DNA from: Cytidiella melzeri
Taxonomy: Eukaryota > Basidiomycota > Agaricomycetes > Polyporales > Irpicaceae
Direction of reading: 5' to 3'
Assembly (NCBI GenBank): GCA_022592445.1
Contig: JABYQR010000113.1
Span: forward strand, 54,052-118,051
DNA length: 64,000 nucleotides
A program made the position numbers and the translations under genes. How positions within the stretch are numbered: the first letter of the stretch is position 1; the number at the start of each line of letters is the position of its first letter. The notes under the pieces were generated by a model. The model had not been told where the DNA came from. It made no database searches and was given only the letters and a program-made list of their open reading frames with translations. This document shows, piece after piece, positions 57,620 through 64,000 of this stretch.

Positions 57620-58041
57620 TCAGTGTGATGTTCTTGAGATATCCAGACCGATGTGTTTGCCTTCATCCCAGCTAAGATCATATGTAGATGGATAGATCGT
57701 GCGAAGGAAAGCAGGGTCGGTCTGGGTATTGAATTCCGGAAAGTGCGAACGGAGATCCGCAAAGAGTGAAGCTTTGATGACCCGGGGCGCCCCGGGGTTT
57801 GCTTTGTAGAAGTTGTCAATCGCTTCTTGACTATTCTCGAGGTTTTCAACTGGTTCCCAGCTATTGTGTCCGTCTGAATACCCTTCCCATTTGACTAGGA
57901 ATTGCAATTTCTTCCATTGTCCGTGTAGCCTGCTGTCTAGCACCTTTTTGACGACGTACTGTTCTTCACCTTCTATGACAATAGAATCAGGAGGTGGAGG
58001 TATGTCTTTGCTGTTGTCATGCCAGGGACTTAGACAGTTGA
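57620..58041 (-). pseudogene. pol C-terminus with chromodomain, family A
   Basis: VIEGEEQYVVKKVLDSRLHGQW, FLVKWEGYSDGHNSWEPVENL, IKASLFADLRSHF, stop at 57620. Interrupted at HIN/CLSPWHD by the solo LTR C. Confidence 0.88.
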
Positions 58042-58745
58042 TGACATGGATAGTCCAACAGAGACCGGATTTTTCCAATATTGTCACAAGGTTACAGCCT
58101 TAGGCGCCTATATAGAGCACTTATTTTCCGGCTAGGAGTGTTACCGGACCTAACCCTAACCTGGGTCACGTGACATCCTGCCTTATTTATCAATAGTCCA
58201 GACCCAAACCCTAGACTCAGTCTGGAGCGGTTCCAGATCAACCTAGGCTATTGTTCTATTGTTCTTCTTCCATTGATAGGGATTCCCCAGGGATTCCCCC
58301 AGGTTTTATTGTTCTATTGTTCCATTGTTCTATTGTTATAACTCTATTGTTCTCTGTACCCTGGTCCTTGACAGTTACTCAGGTCCTTGACAGTTACCCT
58401 GGTCCCTTATTGTTCTATTGTTACTCCAGCCCCACAGTTACTCCAGTCCCTAGTGTGGGAACTTGTGCACAGACCACCCAGCCACAGTATATATAGTAGC
58501 CCTTACCCTCCCTAGCTCTGCATCTTGACCTCTCTGTCATTTGCACTGCTAGGTGAGTTACTGCATGTAACTTAGTATCATACCTTATTAACTCTGTCAT
58601 TTGCACTGCTAGTATCCGGCCTCAGTGCCTGCTTGCCTGCTCATCATCGACTTTGACCTCGTTGTCCTCGTTGGAGATCTACCCCTTCCTATTTACTTCA
58701 CTCCCTTTTTAGGGTTATCAGCATAACAGCAGTCGCTCCGCAACA
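58042..58745 (+). mobile_element. Solo LTR, family C, copy 3
   Basis: 704 bp, TGACATGGATAG...CGCAACA, perfect duplication GTTGA (58037-58041 and 58746-58750). Shorter than the other two in the TATTGTTC tract. Confidence 0.94.
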
Positions 58746-58768
58746 GTTGATGTGGAAAATAGGGTGGA

Positions 58769-58902
58769 TTGGGAGATAGCTCTGGATTGGGGTTTAAAGG
58801 CAATAGGAGGAATCAGTTTCAAGGGTCTAAGACGGAATTATGAACAAGTGTTCAAAGCTTTAGACAGAATTTGGTCGGATGAGTACTTCGTATCATTCTA
58901 GA
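58769..58902 (+). pseudogene. C-terminal tail of pre-gag ORF1, family D
   Basis: About 44 codons: DWEIALDWGLKAIGGISFKG then RRNYEQVFKALDRIW and a stop at FVSF. It carries the same terminal motif as ORF1 of families A and B. Confidence 0.7.
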
Positions 58903-58910
58903 AATACAGT

Positions 58911-60467
58911 GTGGCTTCTCAAAGTCCCAGAAGTAGTGTTTGGTCTAGAGATCATCTCCCCTGTGAGAACTACCCGCACGCTTTCAATCACCAGACCATC
59001 AGAGACAAGTCTTACAACCCAGAAGAAGGACACGAAGCCTGTGAAACTCAGCCCTGTCCAAATCGATACAACGGTATTGCATATCCCGGTCGGTACGCAA
59101 ACCAGTATCGACCCATTCATCATTGGCAAGAAGCTCGTATCCTTGAATCCCTCCCACCCTTGCCTGAAGAAGACTTCGATCGAACCTTCACGCAGGAACA
59201 ATACCAGATGGATTCCACCAATGTGTCCCAGCATGCTTCTAGGGCAGCAACCCCAGCCCCCGCACAAGAACCGTCTCCGCCCCCCACCGCAGAACAACTT
59301 CTGCATGCACTACTCCTTGGTCAGCAACAGCTGACACAAGCCATCACAGCGCTGGTTCAGAGCCAGCAACAACCAGTAAACAACAGGTCACGGGAAAGGG
59401 TTGTAGAAAAACCCGCTGGTTTCAAAGGCAATGCAAGTAGTGACGTGCGTCGCTTTCTAGCTGCCTTCTCAATGTATGCACAGTTTAATGAGAAGCTGTC
59501 GCCATACAATACCAAAGGGGGTCAGACCCGTTTAGACCACCTCTGGATCTCGTCGGCCCTGTCATTTATGACAGAAGATGCGGCAGTTTGGGCTACGCCC
59601 CACATGGACTTGATTGCCAGGCATCAAATGGAATTCAATGGTGACTGGGACGACTTCAGAACGGCTTTCAAAGCATGATTTGAACCGGTTGATGAAATGG
59701 TGGATGCCAAGGCCAATCTCAGGGAGCTGTGGCAAGGCAAAAAGACGGTTCCCGAGTACACAGCCCGATTCCGGGAAATCATGGACAGGACAGGCTACTC
59801 AACACAGGACCTCAGGGATCGGTATTATGAACATCTGAGCACCACGATCAAGGATGAACTGGTCCACACCGCACGGTCCCACGTTACCCTAGTCGATCTC
59901 ATCAATGTGGCCACCGACATCGACAATCGTCTTCGGGTTCGAGCTCAGGAAAAAGCTTGTGAGCAAGGTCGAACAGCCCCCAATGTGTTCAAATCTACCC
60001 CGGTCTCCACCTCTTCCCCGGCTCCTTTTGTCCAACTATCTCGCGATTCCAATGCTATGGAAATTGATGCCACTAAAGTCGGTCCCAATGGGAAAACACG
60101 TGCTGACTTCATGAAAGCAATGAATGGAAGATGCTACAGATGTGGATCTAAGGAGCACCAGAAGAAAGACGGCAAACATGATCGAGAATTGTGTGGACAT
60201 CGTGGAGGCAACCATCAGACGCAAGTGTGCCAAAGCTGGCTCCTTGGATACCCACCTAGGCAACAGAAGGTGGCTGCCAGCACTCTCTTCGATCCGTCCA
60301 CTTCGGCCCCCTCGTCGTCCTCGTCCGCGAGGCCCTTACCTACCCCGCCCGCCGCAACCGTTGCCAGCTCTTCGTCTTCAACTCCGTTTGACTACAATGC
60401 CATCATGAAGCAGATGTCATTGCTCACGGATCAAGTCAAGCAGCTGGGAGATCAAAGGGATTTTTAG
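58911..60467 (+). pseudogene. gag, Gypsy family D (one TGA)
   Basis: One frameshift-free frame except for a TGA at 59676-59678 (AFKA-stop-FEP), where family A reads AFKAKFEP and Arg/Lys is expected. Gag core with FKGNASSDVRRFLAAFSMY, FMTEDAAVWATPH and VPEYTARFREIMDRTGY. Knuckle region CYRCGSKEHQKKDG then CGHRGGNHQTQVC, the second having lost one Cys (R for C). Ser/Pro-rich tail. Ends GDQRDF-stop at the T5 run. Confidence 0.85.
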
Positions 60468-60894
60468 AACAGACTCCAGGTGAAACCGCACCCTTGAGTC
60501 CCTCTAGAAAGACCTATGTAGAAGAAGTGGAGGACAGTGATGATTTCTCCACGGACACAGTTTTCAATACCCCTGTAGTAAATACTCGCCTCGCTCAGCA
60601 ACCCGACTCGCAGCCTTCAGCTTTATTTAACAACATGCATAACTATTACGAAACCTTGTCATCCTGCATAGTGCCTGAAATAGACCCGCTTAGCATGCAC
60701 TTCAGAGTTCCAATTACGCTCAAAGGAGTGTTCAGAGAAAAAGGCATCAAAGCTATGATTGACTCAGGAGCCACCGCATTATTCCTAAGTCAAGACTTTG
60801 TCAACCGGCACCAAGTACGTACGGTCTCCTTAGAAAAACAGATCCCACTCCACAACATTGATGGGACTCTAAATCAAGGAGGACGTATCACACA
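60464..60894 (+). pseudogene. pol start with protease, family D, cut by LTR B
   Basis: -1 frame entered at GAT-TTT-TAG (60459-60467): LEQTPGETAPLSPSRK..., protease box MIDSGATALFLSQDF and LHNIDGT. Interrupted after GGRITH by the family B LTR at 60895. Open throughout. Confidence 0.8.
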
Positions 60895-61557
60895 TGTCAC
60901 AGATTTTCAATGTTTCTACAAGACTTGCCTTACCAGGCAACGGTATTATTGGGAATATTTAAGTGCTTGTCAAGCGCTTATCCAGCGCTTATCCGGCGTC
61001 TATTTAGGCGCTTATTCTCAGTGCCTATCAATTGATGCGCTGATGCGCTGATGCGCTCCTTTCCTTATATGTGTATCACATGATAGAACTCTCTGGAACC
61101 TTGTGGAACTTGCTGGAACTATGATGTCATAGTATAGAACATTCCATTAGATGATGTCATAATTTATAGAACCTTCTGGAAAAGTCTAGCCCTGTCTTAG
61201 AACAAGCTAGAACAAGTCTAGCCTTGGAGCTGGGTCATGGGGTCAGGTCATGGGGACAATTGCTATTGGTTGATTATTGAAGTGGCACCACTAGGGCATA
61301 GGGCATGCTTAGTAAGGTAGATTACTTTGCTTACTCATGTAGGTATTAGGGGTCTTAGGGTAGTACCTGGGGTCCTCCCCTTCATGTATATATAGAGGCA
61401 CTCCTGAGGGCATATCCCCTCAGTCTTATCCACTCTGTTGAACTAGGACTACTCAGTACCTCACAGTACTTCGCTCACCACACCTCTTACTCTCTATCTC
61501 CATCAACTCCCCCCAGTTTATCAACTTACCTGGTGAGTTGTAACCTTAACTGTTACA
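60895..61557 (+). repeat. 5' LTR, family B, copy 2
   Basis: 663 bp, TGTCACAG...CTGTTACA, with normal TG/CA edges. TATA box GTATATATAGAGG near 61386. Minisatellite reduced to a few units. Confidence 0.92.
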
Positions 61558-62135
61558 TTTGGATAAGACTGCCCCTACTCCCTCACGTCTCTGGACGTGC
61601 TGGAGGTTTCTTTCCCCTTTCTTCTAGGTCTTGTGCCTGTGCGTGGGCCCCTTTACAAACCCTCTAGACATAGAGGTAGCCGGGCCATAGGCTCTAAGTG
61701 GTAGTCGTGTCTAGGCCATGCCTTGATGCGCACAACTTGAATCACCCTCTCGCCCGACGCTCCTAGAGCTGATCAGAGCAGGGGTTGGCATTATGCCAAC
61801 ATGATGAAAGTGTGCCTCCCCACCGGCGATAGTGGAGTCTGGTGTCAGACAGCTCGTTATAAGAGCTAGACAACAGGACTTGAAGCCCATGAGTGCCTAG
61901 GCACGAAGACGGGTAACTTGTTCTGGCCGGACTTAGGGTCAGTGTAATACTGATCCGCCAACCATTTGCCGCATGGGTGGAACCATGACGGAGATCCTTA
62001 CACTACCGGACCTGGAGAGAGAGTCCAGGCCGACGCCGGCACTACCCCACGCACACACAGGACCTCTCCTTTATGGAGATTTGTTTTGCACACCGCTGAG
62101 CTGTCAAGCTCATCACACATTGTCACACAGTCACC
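61558..62135 (+). other. Family B 5' leader, copy 2
   Basis: 578 bp, collinear with 21051-21627. Keeps the TTGGCATTATGCCAA stem at 61785-61799. No coding frame. Confidence 0.6.
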
Positions 62136-62915
62136 ATGCCCATTTGCCGCTTCATCGCTGCTAAGTCTGGTCGCAAGACCCCTTACTCCATCCCCATCCG
62201 CAACAAAGTCACCGGACTTCAGGAACGTCTTACCGTCTCCAAGGAGACTCTTGACAAGTTCAAGAACGCCGGCAAGCCTCGCCGGCTCAAATACCCCGAT
62301 AACAAGCCCCTCATCAAGAGGATCGACCTCGAGGAGCAGGCTCGCACCACCATCGAGCATGAGGAGAACCAGGATCGTATGAGACAGGTCTCTCACCTCA
62401 TGTCTCAACTCAGCCTTCTCGACCGTATCGAGAAGCAGGAGAAGGAAAAGGCTGAAAAGCTTACCCTTCTCCAGCGTATCGAGGAGCGCAATCAACGCGC
62501 TTACATTCCCACTCCCAATCCAATCCCCGCCTCTCTACACTTCCGTGAGACGAAGCTTATACTTCGTCAACAGGAATTCGAACCAATGGTCACGGCAGCT
62601 TGCCAACGGCTTGAGCCTGTGCTCAAGAAGTTGGATGTATCTTTCGCAAGTGGTGGCCAATCTTCGGATACACGGCCCAACACTCGTCGCGAAAATGTTC
62701 AGCTGCTGATTGGTCGGGTCTACATGATAGAACAGTGGTTCAAGGAGAACCATACGGACAAGATGTCGAATAGGGAATGGAGAATGTTGAAAAAGGACTT
62801 GAAAAGTTTGGGTAGAATTAGTTTTGTGGACATACGCCGGAGATGGGGTTATATCTTAGAACTACTAGAAGGGTTGTTCGAAATGAACACCTTTGTATAT
62901 GCGGAAATGGAATAA
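62136..62915 (+). CDS. Pre-gag ORF1 of Gypsy family B (intact, 259 residues)
   Basis: Starts MPICRFIAAKSGRKTPY; the ATG is conserved in copy 1. A basic N-terminus (GKPRRLKYPDNKPLIKRID) leads into a long Glu/Lys/Gln-rich, probably coiled-coil segment (SQLSLLDRIEKQEKEKAEKL). Then RQQEFEPMVTAACQRLEPVL, LLIGRVYMIEQWFKEN, and the C-terminal motif NREWRMLKKDLKSLGRISF followed by RRRWGYILELLEGLFEM. No known domain recognised. Not Gag (gag follows at 63086) and no protease, RT or zinc-knuckle signature. Families A and D carry homologous tails in the same position, which argues for selection as part of the element. Function unknown. Confidence 0.8.
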   Translation: MPICRFIAAKSGRKTPYSIPIRNKVTGLQERLTVSKETLDKFKNAGKPRRLKYPDNKPLIKRIDLEEQARTTIEHEENQDRMRQVSHLMSQLSLLDRIEKQEKEKAEKLTLLQRIEERNQRAYIPTPNPIPASLHFRETKLILRQQEFEPMVTAACQRLEPVLKKLDVSFASGGQSSDTRPNTRRENVQLLIGRVYMIEQWFKENHTDKMSNREWRMLKKDLKSLGRISFVDIRRRWGYILELLEGLFEMNTFVYAEME

Positions 62916-63085
62916 AATGTATGGGCTGACAAGCCTCATTTTACTTGGTGACAACTTCCTGAAAAGGATTTAATGTGTGAAAACAACTCTGACAAGAGTT
63001 CATTGTGTGAAAAGTGGTGTTTCTCTTCTTCTTATACTAGAAATAGTATTTCGCTTATCCTTTGCTAACTAAGAAATTAGAAGCA

Positions 63086-64000
63086 ATGGCTACTCAATCT
63101 AACGCCGGATCCAACGCTGCCTCCGCTGCTGCCAACCTCACCCACTCTGTTCCTTTCGGCAAAATTACGCCGATTGTCTACAACCCTTCAGTTGAGAACT
63201 TTGAGCAGCATATCTTCCACAACCTAAACACGGCCCAAAGGGCTTTTACTTGTACGGTTGAAGGTGGAGCAACTGCTGCCATTGTCCACAATATGATAAA
63301 TCAAATGGTTCTTATCTGGAACAACCAGCTGTCCCTCCTGGAGGATAACCTCCAGGAATACGTCGATAAGTTCGCTCAAGACCTATATTCGCAGTCCGCT
63401 GCTGACACCCAAGTCCAGCGGATGGACACTGACCTGGATATGGTCAAAACAACGATCACAAATGTGGTCAACCAGATTAATCAGCTTCCCTTGTCTCAAG
63501 GACAAGGAGGATCCTCGCGCCAGCCCAAGATTGGCGAACCCCCGGAGTTCAACGGTACCAATGGCAAGGTCAAGTTCAACGAGTGGTTGAACAAGATCTC
63601 TCTGTGGCTTGTCCACGAGAACGTTGCTCCAGATAGGCAACGTATTGCTGTCGCGATGAACCGGGTCTCAGGCGCGGCGGCTCAATACATGGAGCCGTGG
63701 ATCAAGAAGCTCACGAAGGGTCAGACGATTGGAACGTGGGAAGAGTTCGAAAATGAGCTCAAGGTACAGTACGGTCAACGGGACGACAAGGAGGGCGCTC
63801 GAAAGGAGATTAACGCCTTGTTCAATAACACGGATCTGGCACATAAGAATTTCGTCAAGTATGCGGAACATTTCCGTACGCTTGGAAGGCTTTCTGGATA
63901 CGAGGACGACTTGCTTATTCACAAGCTCAAGCACGTCATCGAGAAGGACATGAGGCTCGTCATGATCGGAAAGATGAAAATCAAATTCCGACAACTTGGC
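63086..64000 (+). CDS. gag, Gypsy family B, copy 2 (3'-truncated by window; late frameshift)
   Basis: MATQSNAGS start. It retains the Gln (FAQDLYSQS) that is a stop in copy 1, and the Gag core KVKFNEWLNKISLW and GAAAQYMEPWIKKL. Near 63970 one base is missing relative to copy 1 (IGK then MKIKF instead of DKNQIP), so the frame is broken just before the window edge, unless this is a sequence error. Confidence 0.8.
   Translation, partial: MATQSNAGSNAASAAANLTHSVPFGKITPIVYNPSVENFEQHIFHNLNTAQRAFTCTVEGGATAAIVHNMINQMVLIWNNQLSLLEDNLQEYVDKFAQDLYSQSAADTQVQRMDTDLDMVKTTITNVVNQINQLPLSQGQGGSSRQPKIGEPPEFNGTNGKVKFNEWLNKISLWLVHENVAPDRQRIAVAMNRVSGAAAQYMEPWIKKLTKGQTIGTWEEFENELKVQYGQRDDKEGARKEINALFNNTDLAHKNFVKYAEHFRTLGRLSGYEDDLLIHKLKHVIEKDMRLVMIGKMKIKFRQLG

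Larger units (their letters stand above)
56709..58768 (-). mobile_element. Family A Gypsy 3' end, split by a family C solo LTR
   Basis: 3' LTR 56709-57455 (747 bp), purine tract (57456-57468), pol C-terminus 57620-58041, solo LTR C, then about 23 bp of pol before the sequence changes to a family D fragment at about 58769. The junction has no target duplication and looks recombinational or deleted. Confidence 0.85.
58769..60894 (+). mobile_element. Gypsy family D fragment: ORF1 tail, gag, start of pol
   Basis: No LTR of its own in the window: its left end is joined to the family A fragment and its right end is cut by the family B copy 2 insertion in the protease. Distinct from A and B in sequence, closer to A. 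Confidence 0.8.
60895..64000 (+). mobile_element. Ty3/Gypsy family B element, copy 2 (runs off the window)
   Basis: 5' LTR, leader, intact pre-gag ORF1 and most of gag. Inserted in the family D protease gene; left flank ACACA (60890-60894). The right end and any target duplication lie beyond 64000. Confidence 0.92.

Overview
This is a repeat-choked stretch of a filamentous basidiomycete genome, most likely an Agaricomycete. The evidence is short spliceosomal introns (about 50-80 bp), Ty3/Gypsy elements with C-terminal chromodomains, DDE and DUF6589 proteins of the kind that fill mushroom-forming fungi, and a spliced lariat-debranching enzyme gene. Nearly everything is mobile or derived from mobile DNA. 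The one clear host gene that looks intact is DBR1 (42636-44666, minus strand). An alpha-tubulin gene (2633-3740) is present only as a decayed copy.

Layout. 1-2156: end of a repeated ORF family typical of Agaricomycetes. 2157-4182: tubulin pseudogene and its former promoter. 4183-17375: two abutting 6.5-6.7 kb units with one plan: terminal inverted repeat, DUF6589 gene (+), RecQ-type helicase gene (-), terminal inverted repeat. The two genes converge and each starts just inside one inverted repeat. In unit 1 the helicase is intact (935 codons) and the DUF6589 gene has two nonsense codons; unit 2 is more decayed and carries a solo LTR. This looks like a two-gene DNA element, and I know of no description of it. 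18037-37189: nested Gypsy elements. Family A (5' part, 18037-20291) is cut by a family B element (20292-37189), which contains a whole family A element in opposite orientation (27910-36489, TSD CAAGG), which in turn carries a family C solo LTR. 37190-42255: fragment of an unknown Cys-rich gene, a DDE-transposase pseudogene, and the 3' end of a family A element with an LTR inside an LTR. 42636-44666: DBR1. About 44880-53925: a long LINE-type retrotransposon on the minus strand with three consecutive ORFs, broken by a solo LTR (family E). 54177-55200: second DDE-transposase fragment. 56709-64000: family A 3' end with another family C solo LTR, a family D Gypsy fragment, and the first 3.1 kb of a second family B element running off the window.

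Three threads run through the window. (1) Three Gypsy families have an extra ORF between the 5' LTR and gag with a shared C-terminal motif. (2) All three join gag to pol through a T-run where a -1 frameshift opens pol; family B has a canonical heptamer. (3) Most nonsense codons look like C-to-T transitions, very often CGA (Arg) to TGA, which suggests decay of methylated CpG or a RIP-like process. Exon coordinates were worked out by hand; for RecQ unit 1 and DBR1 the summed exon lengths are exact multiples of three.
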